A stretch of DNA of 64,000 nt from Pseudoalteromonas luteoviolacea (lineage in GTDB: Bacteria > Pseudomonadota > Gammaproteobacteria > Enterobacterales > Alteromonadaceae), in NCBI RefSeq assembly GCF_001750165.1, contig NZ_CP015411.1, positions 124,001 through 188,000 on the forward strand, written 5' to 3'. Shown piece after piece: positions 7,442 to 16,660 of this stretch (the first letter of the stretch is position 1; every line of letters starts with the position of its first letter). The position numbers and the translations under genes are program-made. The notes under the pieces are model-generated. The model was not told the origin of the DNA. It saw nothing but the letters and a program-made list of their open reading frames with translations, and did not search any database.

Positions 7442-9424
7442 ATGTTTTTGAAAATACTCTGCACGGTTTTTTTATTGAGTATAAGTTTTGACTTACTGGC
7501 AGAATCTCATCAAGCTAATTCAGCTTCCAAGCCAATACCACTGTCACATTTTAGCAAAGGTGAAGAGTACGCCAGCGTTCAGCTTTCCCCGAGTGGAAAA
7601 TATATCAGCTTTATTTCCAAAGTTGATGGTAAGAATATGTTGGGTGTCCTCTCGGCAGAGAATTTTAGTATGCTCTCCGCTATTCGTTTTGAAAGTAATG
7701 CGCAAGTGGGAAATTACCACTGGGTGAACGCTGAGCGAATTGTGGTTCAAAAAGAATATCTTAAAGGGTGGACCGATCAACCGCATTACTACGGTGAGCT
7801 CTATAGTGTGAATGCTGATGGCTCTTCAGGTAAATATCTGGTTGGCTATCAGGGCGGCAAACAGACCGGCTCACGTATTTCAAAGGCGACGGCTTTGTAT
7901 GGTACATCATATGTTTTGGACCCGCTGGTGCATGATGAACGCCACATGTTGATTTATACGGTGCCATGGACCGCATCCAAAGAACCTTTGGCAAGAGTTT
8001 ATCGAGTTAATGTTAAGTCGGGTAAACGAAAACGTGTGACGCGTGCACCTGGCAGAAACGCACAATTTCTAACAGACCATCTTGGTAATCTTCGTTTTGC
8101 AGCGACTTGGAATGGCAAAATGACGGGGGAAATTTACCAAAAAAATCAAAAGGGAAGTGGTTGGCAGCCCCTTGAAATACCTGATTCTTTACAAAATATC
8201 ACACTGTACGCACTCGATCATAAAGGCGAGTCTGTATATCTGACCGGTTCAAAACAAGGTGAACCTGATGCGCTGTACAAGTTTTCGCTTAAGCAAAAAG
8301 AACTGACATTGATCTACCAAGATGAAGACGTCTCACCAACGAAAATTTGGGTTGACCCTGTTAGCAAAGAATTATTTGCCATTGAGCTTGATCCAGGCTA
8401 TCCCACATATGCGTTCACGGATGAAAAAGTACCGCTGAGCAATAGTATTAAATCGCTACTTAAAAGTATTCCTGGCCATCAATTGCATATCGTGAGTTCA
8501 ACATTGGACGGCACAAAGCATGTCGTATTTGCTAATAATGATCGCAATCCAGGGGATTATTATCTCTTCGATCAAAAAAATAAAAAGATGTCTTATCTAT
8601 TTTCTGCACGTGCTTGGATAGATCCAGAGTTGATGGCTGAGACCAAGCCAGTTTCATTTCAAAGTCGTGATGGGAATGAAGTACATGGGTATCTGACTTT
8701 ACCGACAAATAAAGAAGCGAAAAACCTGCCGCTTGTTGTTATGCCACATGGCGGGCCACACGGTGTACGTGATTATTGGCAGTATGAAACGCAAAGCCAA
8801 CTTTTTGCGAGTCGTGGTATGGCGGTATTGCGTGTGAATTTCAGAGGTTCTGGTGGTTACGGCCGCAAATTTACAGAGCTGGGTTACTTGGAGTGGGGAC
8901 GCAATATTCAATATGATATTTTGGATGGCGTTGATCATGTAGTAAAAGCTGGTTATGTAGATCCTGACAATATGTGTATTTTTGGCGAAAGTTTTGGTGG
9001 TTACTCGGCGCTGCAAAGTACGGTGATTGCACCGAATAAGTTTAAATGTGCAATTGGCGTGGTGGGTGTTTATGATTTAACGCAGCTATTTAAAAACGGT
9101 GACGTGGCAAGTTCTGATACGGGCCAAGGCTATCTGAAAATGGTGCTGGGCGACAATGTGAAGCAGCTGCGTGAATATTCTCCGGCGCTTAATGCGGAGA
9201 AAGTAACAGCACCGGTGCTGATTATTCATGGTGGAGATGATGTCCGTGCACCGGTCGCACAGGCGGAGGCGATGGTTAATGCACTCAAAAGTGCAAACAA
9301 ACCGGTTAGCTATTATTTATTTGAAACCGAAGGACATGGATTTTACAAAGAAAAACATCGCTTAGATTATTTTAATCAATTGATCTCGTTTTTAGAAAAG
9401 CACCTGAACCTTGAGCATGATTGA
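7442..9424 (+). CDS. Secreted S9 family prolyl-oligopeptidase-like peptidase
   Basis: A 660-residue serine peptidase with signal peptide (LLSISFDLLAES, cleavage near residue 21), so probably periplasmic or exported. The N-terminal 390 residues form a beta-propeller-like region (AEYASVQLSPSGKYISF-type repeats). The C-terminal alpha/beta-hydrolase domain carries GESFGGYSA (nucleophile Ser near 517), GGDDVRAP (Asp near 598) and EGHGF (His near 630). HGGPHGVRDYW near 438 supplies the oxyanion region. It lies between mtnA and mtnD, 73 bases after mtnA, with its own GGAG-type ribosome site. There is no obvious link to methionine salvage beyond position; it may be read through from the mtnA promoter. 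Confidence 0.93.
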   Translation: MFLKILCTVFLLSISFDLLAESHQANSASKPIPLSHFSKGEEYASVQLSPSGKYISFISKVDGKNMLGVLSAENFSMLSAIRFESNAQVGNYHWVNAERIVVQKEYLKGWTDQPHYYGELYSVNADGSSGKYLVGYQGGKQTGSRISKATALYGTSYVLDPLVHDERHMLIYTVPWTASKEPLARVYRVNVKSGKRKRVTRAPGRNAQFLTDHLGNLRFAATWNGKMTGEIYQKNQKGSGWQPLEIPDSLQNITLYALDHKGESVYLTGSKQGEPDALYKFSLKQKELTLIYQDEDVSPTKIWVDPVSKELFAIELDPGYPTYAFTDEKVPLSNSIKSLLKSIPGHQLHIVSSTLDGTKHVVFANNDRNPGDYYLFDQKNKKMSYLFSARAWIDPELMAETKPVSFQSRDGNEVHGYLTLPTNKEAKNLPLVVMPHGGPHGVRDYWQYETQSQLFASRGMAVLRVNFRGSGGYGRKFTELGYLEWGRNIQYDILDGVDHVVKAGYVDPDNMCIFGESFGGYSALQSTVIAPNKFKCAIGVVGVYDLTQLFKNGDVASSDTGQGYLKMVLGDNVKQLREYSPALNAEKVTAPVLIIHGGDDVRAPVAQAEAMVNALKSANKPVSYYLFETEGHGFYKEKHRLDYFNQLISFLEKHLNLEHD

Positions 9425-9446
9425 GTTGCTGTTTAACTGGCAATGC

Positions 9447-9470
9447 GCGGCATCTAAAAGTTGATGCCGC
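9447..9470. terminator. Hairpin between convergent S9 peptidase gene and mtnD
   Basis: Inverted repeat GCGGCATC / GATGCCGC with an 8-base loop in the 63-base gap between convergent genes. It lacks a long T tract in either direction, so it may work as a weak terminator or a 3' stabilizer. Confidence 0.6.
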
Positions 9471-9487
9471 CACTTTACTATTTGATA

Positions 9488-10030
9488 CTAGTCTAAAAGC
9501 GGGAATTGCTTGGCAATACTCGAACCTGTTTCTTGGGCAACCCAACCTTCGGTGTTATTGAATAAGCGAATAGCGGTGAATTCAGGGTCGCTGCCCATAT
9601 CAAACCAATGTGGTGTGTGATCCGGCACAGAGATCAAGTCACCTTGCTGACAGAATACTTGATAGATTTTATCTGCGATATGCAGGCAGAATAGTCCATA
9701 CCCGGCCACAAAAAAACGCACTTCATCTTCGCTGTGGGTGTGTTCAAAAAGAAATTTTTCGCGCATCGCTGGCGCATTTGGATTGCCTTTTTGCAGTGCA
9801 ACGACGTCGACGGTTTTGTAGCCACCTTGCGCTTTTAAGCGTTCGATGTCTTGACGATAAGCTGCGATGATATCTGCTTCTGTTGCCTCTTTTGCCAATA
9901 TTTGTGTAGCTTGCCACTGCTCAAAGCGTACCCCTACTTCAGCAAGTTGTTCAGCAATTTTGCCAGCCTCATTGCTCTGAAAAATAACTTCATTGGGCTG
10001 GTTTTCTTGGTAGATATGTAAGTAACTCAT
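9488..10030 (-). CDS. mtnD: Acireductone dioxygenase
   Basis: Cupin metalloenzyme that oxidises the acireductone made by MtnC. With iron it gives 2-keto-4-methylthiobutyrate and formate; with nickel it makes an off-pathway product. The 180 residues match the family. The metal-binding signature FEHTHSEDEVRFFVAG near residue 95 (His, His, Glu) and the later VPDHTPHWFDMG (His near 140) are intact. Last gene of mtnB-mtnC-mtnD: its ATG overlaps the mtnC stop by four bases (ATGA), so translation is probably coupled. Confidence 0.96.
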   Translation of the reverse strand: MSYLHIYQENQPNEVIFQSNEAGKIAEQLAEVGVRFEQWQATQILAKEATEADIIAAYRQDIERLKAQGGYKTVDVVALQKGNPNAPAMREKFLFEHTHSEDEVRFFVAGYGLFCLHIADKIYQVFCQQGDLISVPDHTPHWFDMGSDPEFTAIRLFNNTEGWVAQETGSSIAKQFPLLD

Positions 10031-10713
10031 GACGGTGTCTCGTTTTTAATATGCTCAAAACTGGTGATAAAAGCATGATTTGGGCTCTTGGGCTGGCCAT
10101 CACGCCACAACTGCAAAGTGTGTAACCCAGCTTCTTTGGCCGCATCAAGCTCCGCAACGACATCACTTAAAAATAGGACTTCATCTGCTTCAAAAGGGAT
10201 GCTTTGCACTATGTTATGATAAGACTGAGGTTGCTGTTTAGCACCCACTCGAGTATCAAAATAATCGCTAAACAAGGCGCGTATATCACCAAAATCCGAA
10301 TGAGCGAAAAGTAGCTGCTGAGCTTTGACTGAGCCAGAAGAGTACACATATAGTGCAGTCCCAATTTGATGTTGTGCAGCTAAATAAGCATGGGCATCAG
10401 GGTAGATATGTCCGGTAAAATCTCCTTGTTGATAACCACTTTGCCAAATCAACCCCTGTAATTGTTTAAGTGGTGTAATTTTTTTATCTGCTTCAATCCA
10501 GTCAAGTAAGGAGTCTATCACTGTGTCTAAACTTGCGTCTGGCTGAGCGATTTCTTCCCTGACAGCATTAAGCTGTAACTGCACTTGTGGTTCATCCTGT
10601 GAGGTTTTGATAAAAGCAGCCAAGTGCTCAGCAGCGTAAGGGAAAAGGACCTCTTTAACGAATGAAATTCGGGTGATAGTGCCTTCAATATCGGTGAGAA
10701 TGGCTTTTATCAT
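10027..10713 (-). CDS. mtnC: Enolase-phosphatase E1
   Basis: HAD-family enzyme that enolises and then dephosphorylates 2,3-diketo-5-methylthiopentyl-1-phosphate to acireductone. At 228 residues it matches the bacterial MtnC family. The nucleophile loop is AILTDIEGTITRISFVK at residues 4-20 (DxxGT), followed by YVYSSGSVKAQQLLF near 118 and the acidic LFLSDVVAELDAA near 175. It overlaps mtnB by four bases at its start and mtnD by four at its end. A good AAGGAG lies inside the mtnB tail. Confidence 0.96.
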   Translation of the reverse strand: MIKAILTDIEGTITRISFVKEVLFPYAAEHLAAFIKTSQDEPQVQLQLNAVREEIAQPDASLDTVIDSLLDWIEADKKITPLKQLQGLIWQSGYQQGDFTGHIYPDAHAYLAAQHQIGTALYVYSSGSVKAQQLLFAHSDFGDIRALFSDYFDTRVGAKQQPQSYHNIVQSIPFEADEVLFLSDVVAELDAAKEAGLHTLQLWRDGQPKSPNHAFITSFEHIKNETPS

Positions 10714-11327
10714 TTTACTGCTCCTTCAAGCTTGATTCGTTCTAATTCACAGGCGAATAAAAATTCTAACCCTTCGATATGACGGCGAGTTTCGAAAATG
10801 CTGTTACCGAGAGCATATAGGCCATGGCCTCGGATTAATACGCCATGTGCTATAGGGTTTCTCTCATGATGTTTGGCGACGCGATAAGCCAATGCGGGAA
10901 TATCTTGATCATTATCGAAAATTGCAATGGACAAGGTATCTAAATGACTTTGAATGCCTGAAAGAGACTTTTGCATTTCATACCCAGTGACTGAAAAATT
11001 ATCACTGCGGATAAATCGGGACAGCACAGTCGCTGCCACTGAGTGGGTATGCAAGATGCACCCCGCTTGAGGCTGTAATTCGTAAAGCTTTAGATGTAAG
11101 GCTGTTTCTGCTGAGGGCCGACCGTCACCAGAAACAATTTGACCATGCTGGTCTAATTCTAAAAATTGTTCGGCGGTTAATTGGCCTTTATCGAAGCCAC
11201 TGGCAGTGACGACAAAGCCATCATCGGTTTTCATAGAAAAGTTACCGCCAGTTGCGGGTACCCAGCCTTGTTGACTAACCCAGCGGCCTGCGTCAATGAG
11301 TGCTTGTTTTGCTGCCTTTGTTTGCAT
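10710..11327 (-). CDS. mtnB: Methylthioribulose-1-phosphate dehydratase
   Basis: Class II aldolase-fold zinc enzyme that dehydrates methylthioribulose-1-phosphate to 2,3-diketo-5-methylthiopentyl-1-phosphate. It has 205 residues. Visible features are WVPATGGNFSMK near residue 22, the GRPSAETALHLKLY segment near 82, the zinc ligands in CILHTHSVAATVLS near 94 and VLIRGHGLYALG near 163. First gene of the leftward mtnBCD operon, with AGGATG before the ATG. The spacer to the rightward aminotransferase gene carries MetJ-box-like units. Confidence 0.96.
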   Translation of the reverse strand: MQTKAAKQALIDAGRWVSQQGWVPATGGNFSMKTDDGFVVTASGFDKGQLTAEQFLELDQHGQIVSGDGRPSAETALHLKLYELQPQAGCILHTHSVAATVLSRFIRSDNFSVTGYEMQKSLSGIQSHLDTLSIAIFDNDQDIPALAYRVAKHHERNPIAHGVLIRGHGLYALGNSIFETRRHIEGLEFLFACELERIKLEGAVK

Positions 11328-11341
11328 ATTCGATCATCCTA

Positions 11342-11365
11342 AGAGGTTTGGACGGCTATACTTCT
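11342..11365. promoter_or_regulatory. Putative MetJ operator between mtnB and the aminotransferase gene
   Basis: Three contiguous 8-bp units AGAGGTTT, GGACGGCT and ATACTTCT, each matching the MetJ box AGACGTCT at 6 of 8 positions, in the 96-base divergent spacer. One weak box alone would mean little, but three in register mirror the mtnK/mtnA spacer. Regulation by MetJ is inferred. Confidence 0.6.
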
Positions 11366-11423
11366 ATCTTTGGCAATGATAGCATCGCTTTATCGCCTAC
11401 GCCATAACCAAAAGGGTTACAAA

Positions 11424-12563
11424 ATGGAAAGCAAATTACCAGACGTCGGTACCAGTATATTTACAAAGATGACAGTCCTTGCAAATGCGCATGGCGCGCT
11501 AAATTTATCGCAAGGCTTTCCTGAGTTTGATACTCCAAGTAAGTTAAAGCATGCATTGGCTGAGCAGACCCTTGCAGGACATAACCAATATGCACCGTCA
11601 CCAGGGCTGCCTATATTGCAGCAAGAAATTGCCGCGTTGATCGCGCGACGATATCAACAGCATATTGATGCGACTGCACAAGTGACGGTCACCGCTGGTG
11701 CAACGGAAGCTTTGTTTGTGGCTATTCAAGCCTTGGTGCGCCAAAGCGATGAAGTGATTGTCTTTGATCCAGCCTATGATTCATATCGTCCCGCGGTGGA
11801 GCTGGCAGGTGGGCGCACCGTGCATATTCCATTAAGTGCACCGGAATATGCGATTGATTGGGCATATGTGAAAGGTGCCATTACAGATAAAACACGGGCG
11901 ATTATCATTAATACGCCGCATAATCCGAGTGCAAAAATACTGAAACAAGCCGATCTGGATGCATTGAAATCCTTGCTTGTAGAACATGATATTTATCTTA
12001 TCAGTGACGAAGTGTATGAGCATATTACTTTTGATGATGTGCCGCACTTGAGTGTTTTACGTGACCCAGAACTCTCAGCTCGAGCATTGGTTGTATCTAG
12101 TTTTGGTAAAACTTTTCATTGTACTGGTTGGAAGATGGGTTATTGTGTAGCGCCACCCCATTTGTCTACTGAGTTTAGAAAAATCCATCAGTTTGTGAAC
12201 TTTTCAAGCTTTACCCCTGCACAGTTGGCATTGGCTGAAATGTTGCGTGATGCACCTGAGCATGTCGATCAATTAAGTACATTTTACCAACAAAAGCGTG
12301 ATTTATTGGTTCAGGCACTGGCGTCAAGTCGATTCAAGATATTGCCAAGTGAGGGGACTTATTTCTTATTACTTGATTATAGTGATATTTCAGACTTAGA
12401 TGATGTGACTTTTTGTCAACAATTGGTAGAGCAAACAGGTGTTGCAGCGATACCTTTAAGTGTGTTTTATGATCAACCCAATGGTGATAACATTATTCGC
12501 CTATGTTTTGCTAAAGAAGAAGAAACCTTAATTGCAGCGGCGGAGAAACTATGTCGACTTTAA
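11424..12563 (+). CDS. mtnE: Methionine aminotransferase (PLP-dependent, KMTB to methionine)
   Basis: Class I/II aminotransferase of 379 residues that most likely converts 2-keto-4-methylthiobutyrate to methionine, the last salvage step. It resembles YbdL and glutamine-transaminase-K-like enzymes. LNLSQGFPEFDTP is near residue 28, NTPHNPSAK near 165 (PLP-binding Asn), SDEVYEHI near 195 and SSFGKTFHCTGWKMGY near 230 with the PLP lysine. I chose the ATG at 11424 because AAAGGG precedes it and homologues start with this sequence; an in-frame ATG at 11370 adds 18 unlike residues. The 13-base overlap with the omega-amidase gene suggests that glutamine is the amino donor. The symbol is by role and context. 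Confidence 0.88.
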   Translation: MESKLPDVGTSIFTKMTVLANAHGALNLSQGFPEFDTPSKLKHALAEQTLAGHNQYAPSPGLPILQQEIAALIARRYQQHIDATAQVTVTAGATEALFVAIQALVRQSDEVIVFDPAYDSYRPAVELAGGRTVHIPLSAPEYAIDWAYVKGAITDKTRAIIINTPHNPSAKILKQADLDALKSLLVEHDIYLISDEVYEHITFDDVPHLSVLRDPELSARALVVSSFGKTFHCTGWKMGYCVAPPHLSTEFRKIHQFVNFSSFTPAQLALAEMLRDAPEHVDQLSTFYQQKRDLLVQALASSRFKILPSEGTYFLLLDYSDISDLDDVTFCQQLVEQTGVAAIPLSVFYDQPNGDNIIRLCFAKEEETLIAAAEKLCRL

Positions 12564-13321
12564 CCGTAAACCTTGCGCAGTATGATATTGCTTGGTTAGC
12601 CCCTGAGCAGAATTTTATCAGGATTGATAAACTCATCGAGTCAATGCCTGCTTGTGATTTGTTGCTATTACCCGAAACTTTTGCAACTGGATTTGCATTG
12701 CAACAAGCAACGGGCGAACAAGCATTGCAAGCTGTGGCATTCCTACATCAACTTGCTAAACGGTTGCAGTGTGTGGTGGCGGGTTCTGTATTGGTGTCAA
12801 ATGAAGGTAAAAAAGCCAATCGTTTTTACTGGGTTTGGCCTGATGGACTCGAGCAGACCTATGATAAACGTCATCTATTTTGCTTAGGCAATGAGGGCGA
12901 GTATGTCACGCAAGGTGAGGCACGGAAAATCTTTGAAATTAATGGTTTTAAGTTATTACCTCAAGTGTGTTATGACTTGCGTTTCCCTGTTTTTCAACGT
13001 AGTAAAAATGATTATGATGTGATGGTCAATGTCGCCAACTGGCCATCAGCAAGGCGCTATGCTTGGGATACGCTGCTGCGTGCACGTGCGATTGAAAATC
13101 AGTGCTTTGTACTTGCTACCAACCGTATTGGTGAAGATGGCAAAGGCGTCGCACATAACGGGGGCACTGTGGCTTTAGATTATTTAGGGCAACCCATAGC
13201 GCACGTCGGCGATGATGAATCAGGTGTGGTGACAGTTAAGTTAGATAAAGCAAACTTAGTAGAGTTTAAAAGTCAATTTCCGGCTCATTTAGATGCGGAT
13301 AGATTTGAGTTGACCTTTTAA
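12551..13321 (+). CDS. Omega-amidase, nitrilase family (YafV-like)
   Basis: Carbon-nitrogen hydrolase of 256 residues. The nitrilase triad is visible: Glu in LLPETFATG near residue 42, Lys in YDKRHLF near 107 and Cys in QVCYDLRFPVF near 139. Closest match by memory is YafV/Nit2 omega-amidase, which hydrolyses alpha-ketoglutaramate. That compound is made when glutamine donates nitrogen to a keto acid. Overlapping the aminotransferase gene by 13 bases fits this role, because removal of the product pulls methionine formation forward. Often named mtnU in salvage clusters. Confidence 0.88.
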   Translation: MSTLTVNLAQYDIAWLAPEQNFIRIDKLIESMPACDLLLLPETFATGFALQQATGEQALQAVAFLHQLAKRLQCVVAGSVLVSNEGKKANRFYWVWPDGLEQTYDKRHLFCLGNEGEYVTQGEARKIFEINGFKLLPQVCYDLRFPVFQRSKNDYDVMVNVANWPSARRYAWDTLLRARAIENQCFVLATNRIGEDGKGVAHNGGTVALDYLGQPIAHVGDDESGVVTVKLDKANLVEFKSQFPAHLDADRFELTF

Positions 13322-13324
13322 GTA

Positions 13325-13344
13325 GGAGCAGCAGCCGCTGCTCC
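13325..13344. terminator. Hairpin between convergent omega-amidase and chemoreceptor genes
   Basis: Perfect 8-bp inverted repeat GGAGCAGC / GCTGCTCC with a 4-base loop, four bases after the omega-amidase stop and just past the end of the convergent chemoreceptor gene. There is no T tract. Confidence 0.55.
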
Positions 13345-13351
13345 AACCCTG

Positions 13352-16300
13352 CTATACGTTGTACTGATGCACTAGTAGTGCCTGTTGAGGCGCAGCGATG
13401 TCAGTCGATGAACTTGAGTTATTATCTGGTAGTGTGAAGTAGCCTAGCAAATTTTTCATTTCCTTCGCTTGGGTTGCCATACGCTTGGCTGCTGCCATAG
13501 TCTCCTCGGTGATCGCTGAGTTTTCTTGAATTAAATCGGTCAGTCTTTGTACCACGACATCGACTTCTTCAATGGCCTGCTTTTGTGTCAATGTAGAGCG
13601 ATTGATACTGACGATATTCTCATTGACATCAGCCACCGCTTGCACAATATGCTCGAGTTTCTCTCCGGAGCTGTTGGCGAGGGTGGTACCTTGTTGTACT
13701 TTATCATTGCTATTAGCGATGATGTCTTTTATTTGCTTTGCAGATGCTGCGCTGCGCCCTGCGAGCTCCCGGACTTCATTGGCGACCACAGCAAAACCTC
13801 GGCCGTTCTCACCCGCACGGGCAGCTTCTACCGCAGCATTTAAAGCCAGTAGGTTGGTTTGAAATGCCAGTTCATCTATCACGGACACAATTTCATTGAT
13901 GTCTTTGCTGGCAGTATTTACTTCGCCGATGGCATACACAGTGTCTTGGGACAAGGTTCCGCCCTCTTTGGCAATATTTTCAGCATTGTGCGACTTTTCA
14001 ACCGCAGTTTCTGATTGCATAGCCACTTGTGTTAACTCTTCGAGAATGTGCCCTGTACTTGCATTGGCTTCTTCTAGATTGGCCGCTTGTTCCTCGGTGC
14101 GGCGACTGATCTCTGCATTACTGGCGGCAATTTCTTCAGTACTATGCGCAACCAAGCTCGCTGCGCTTTGGATACTTTCAATGACATGCGTGAGTTTGTC
14201 GGTGGTGATATTTACGTCTTGCTGCAAAGTGGCAAAAACACCTTCGTATTCCCCTTCCACTAAGGTGCATAGATCGCCTCGAGCAATGGCACTTAGGCTA
14301 TGCGTGACGGCATGGATCGCGCCCGAAATCGTATCAATGGAGCCATTTACATCCTCTTTCAGTTGCAGTAACTGACCTTGTAGGCTGGACTCGATTTTAT
14401 GAGAAAAGTCTCCTTCACTCATGGCCGCCATGACGCTGGCGAGCTCTTCAATAATTTGGCTTAAGTTATTGACAGTATGATTGATGTCACTTTGTAATGT
14501 TGCTAATTGCCCTTTTAAAGGCGTATTAATTGTGCGATCAAAACGCCCGTGGCTAATGGCCATCATCACAGATGAAATCTCGCTAATTGCTTGATCTAGG
14601 CTGGCAATAGATAAGTTTACATTGGTTTTTAATTGACCAAGTTGGCCGTGAGCGGGGGTTTCAATCGGATGTTTAAAGTCGCCTTCACTGACCGCAGCCA
14701 TGGTATTGCCTATGTCTTGTAAAATGGCTTCTAAGTTGTCCATACTCAAGTTGGTGTCATTTTTTAACTGTGCTAACTGACCAGACAGAGGGTGTGTGAT
14801 CCGTTTAGAAAAATCACCACTACTGATGGCACTCATGGTGGAGCTCAACTCATCAATGGCACCACTTAATGCGAATATAGAATTGTTCACACTGTCTTTT
14901 AGACGCGCAAGATTACCATTCGCTTCAACGGTGACTTGCTGTTTAAATTCGCCTTTTTCAACACAGCCCATCACTTCGATAATGCCATGCATTGTTTCAT
15001 CAATGGAAACAACCGAGTGATTAATATTGGCTTTCAATGTATCTAAATCACCACTGAGGGGGGCATTTATTTGTTGATTAAATTGCCCCTTGGCCATGGC
15101 TTGCATCACTATGTTGATCTCTTCTAATGCCGTTTGCAAACTATTAGAGCATTCATTGGTGGCGTCTTTTAGTTCTTTGAGTTCACCATTACAAGGTGCA
15201 CTGATCCGATCATTGAACTTACCTTTGGCCATTTGGTTTAGTACTCGATTGGCCTCAGAAATAGACAATTGCAGTGCATCAAGCAAGGAATTGAAGGCCT
15301 GCGCACTTTGCCCTATTTCATCACGAGAACTGATTTCGGCACGTAGCGAAAAGTCCCCTCGAGTTTGTACTTCTCGCATGGTGTTGACGAGGTTATGTAC
15401 GGGTCGAGACAAGCTTCTGGCAAACCATAGCGCGGTCAATAAAATCAAAACGATGCTGATAAGCATCACAATTGCCATGGTTTGACGCAGTGAAACAACA
15501 GGAGCAAATGCTTCTGCTTCATCGATTTCAGCCAGCAGTGCCCACCTTATATCAAAGACTTGCAAGTCACTGTAGGCAGATAACACAGGGTTGCCATTGT
15601 AGTCAGTAACGACTTTTTGTCCTTGTTGACCTTGCATAGCTAATTTATAAGATTCTGTGGCAATGGTGCCCTTGGCTGGATTTTCAAAAGACGCTTTAAC
15701 AGAATGATTAACGGGATCGAGGTATGAATCTGAGCGCATCAGCCCATCTGGGCCAACGAGGTAGGTTTCCCCACTTTGTCCTAGTCCGTGGCGCTCACTC
15801 ATGATGTCATTAAGTGCGTCAATGGAGAGCTGAAAAATTAATGTGGCTTGTGAAATGCCATCGAAATCCAGTGGCATGGCAACGAAGCTGGCTGGGGTAT
15901 TATAAGATGGCAAATAGGGTTCATAATCAGCAAACAGCATTTGGTCTTGTTCGATTAATGCACGGTTAAACACATCAGCAATACCGCTGTTAGCATAGGG
16001 CCCTGTTCGCAATGAGGTTGCGAAATCGACTTCTTTGAAAACCGAGTAAACAATATTTCCACTATAATTATCGACAATGAATATGTCATACAGCTGGTAA
16101 ACTTCAGTCAGTTCTCTAAAAAATTTATGGTGTCGCTGGTGCGCGAGATCGTAAGCGTCTAAATGCCCCGTTTTAATTAGGGTATCTTTTTCTCCGATAG
16201 GATGGGGGTTGTCGGCCAAATACCGTGCTTGCAAAGTCATGCCTTGACCAGAAAGTGAATCTACTAAGGAACTGAGCGCGACCTGACTGTTGGTCTGTTG

Positions 16301-16660
16301 TTCGAAGCGAGGTAAAAAGTTATCTTGGTAAAATTGCCTGAGGCTATCTGGTATTGTGTTGGCTGCTTGGGTTTCATCAAAGCCATCGAGTAAGTCTTGT
16401 GTTGCTTCTATTAAATAGGGGTTGATTGCTAAAGCATGTAGTTTATCTTCAACGGTTTTAAAGTGGCGCTCAATGGCACGCTTTTTCACATTGCCCACGG
16501 CACCGAGCTGCGCATAAACTTGGTCGCTGATGGAACTAGATGCTTGGATCAGTGAAAAGGCAATAATGACGGTCGTGGGGATGAGGGCGACAAGTAAAAA
16601 GGCCGCCATCAGCTTTTTAGCGAGGTCGAGCGATTTTAGAAATTGGTGTATTCGAGACAT
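13352..16660 (-). CDS. Methyl-accepting chemotaxis protein with nine HAMP-like units
   Basis: Membrane chemoreceptor of 1102 residues, about twice the usual length. Order: cytoplasmic N-terminus, membrane helix at about 17-38, a large periplasmic dCache-like sensor (about 40-390), second membrane helix at about 393-413, a poly-HAMP stalk (about 415-830) and the signalling domain (about 830-1085). That domain has the conserved hairpin tip IDELAFQTNLLALNAAVEAA-type sequence. Units in the stalk recur roughly every 45-48 residues with cores such as RGDFSLRAEI, KGKFNDRISAP, KGQFNQQINAP and SGDFSKRITHP. The start at 16660 is chosen because GGAGG lies eight bases upstream; an in-frame ATG at 16696 lacks one. 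No C-terminal methylation-enzyme pentapeptide is present. Ligand unknown. Confidence 0.95.
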   Translation of the reverse strand: MSRIHQFLKSLDLAKKLMAAFLLVALIPTTVIIAFSLIQASSSISDQVYAQLGAVGNVKKRAIERHFKTVEDKLHALAINPYLIEATQDLLDGFDETQAANTIPDSLRQFYQDNFLPRFEQQTNSQVALSSLVDSLSGQGMTLQARYLADNPHPIGEKDTLIKTGHLDAYDLAHQRHHKFFRELTEVYQLYDIFIVDNYSGNIVYSVFKEVDFATSLRTGPYANSGIADVFNRALIEQDQMLFADYEPYLPSYNTPASFVAMPLDFDGISQATLIFQLSIDALNDIMSERHGLGQSGETYLVGPDGLMRSDSYLDPVNHSVKASFENPAKGTIATESYKLAMQGQQGQKVVTDYNGNPVLSAYSDLQVFDIRWALLAEIDEAEAFAPVVSLRQTMAIVMLISIVLILLTALWFARSLSRPVHNLVNTMREVQTRGDFSLRAEISSRDEIGQSAQAFNSLLDALQLSISEANRVLNQMAKGKFNDRISAPCNGELKELKDATNECSNSLQTALEEINIVMQAMAKGQFNQQINAPLSGDLDTLKANINHSVVSIDETMHGIIEVMGCVEKGEFKQQVTVEANGNLARLKDSVNNSIFALSGAIDELSSTMSAISSGDFSKRITHPLSGQLAQLKNDTNLSMDNLEAILQDIGNTMAAVSEGDFKHPIETPAHGQLGQLKTNVNLSIASLDQAISEISSVMMAISHGRFDRTINTPLKGQLATLQSDINHTVNNLSQIIEELASVMAAMSEGDFSHKIESSLQGQLLQLKEDVNGSIDTISGAIHAVTHSLSAIARGDLCTLVEGEYEGVFATLQQDVNITTDKLTHVIESIQSAASLVAHSTEEIAASNAEISRRTEEQAANLEEANASTGHILEELTQVAMQSETAVEKSHNAENIAKEGGTLSQDTVYAIGEVNTASKDINEIVSVIDELAFQTNLLALNAAVEAARAGENGRGFAVVANEVRELAGRSAASAKQIKDIIANSNDKVQQGTTLANSSGEKLEHIVQAVADVNENIVSINRSTLTQKQAIEEVDVVVQRLTDLIQENSAITEETMAAAKRMATQAKEMKNLLGYFTLPDNNSSSSTDIAAPQQALLVHQYNV

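Noticed and set aside
13896..14375. 159-codon plus-strand frame opposite the chemoreceptor signalling domain
   Set aside because: Shadow of the repetitive heptad coding of the chemoreceptor, without start signals.
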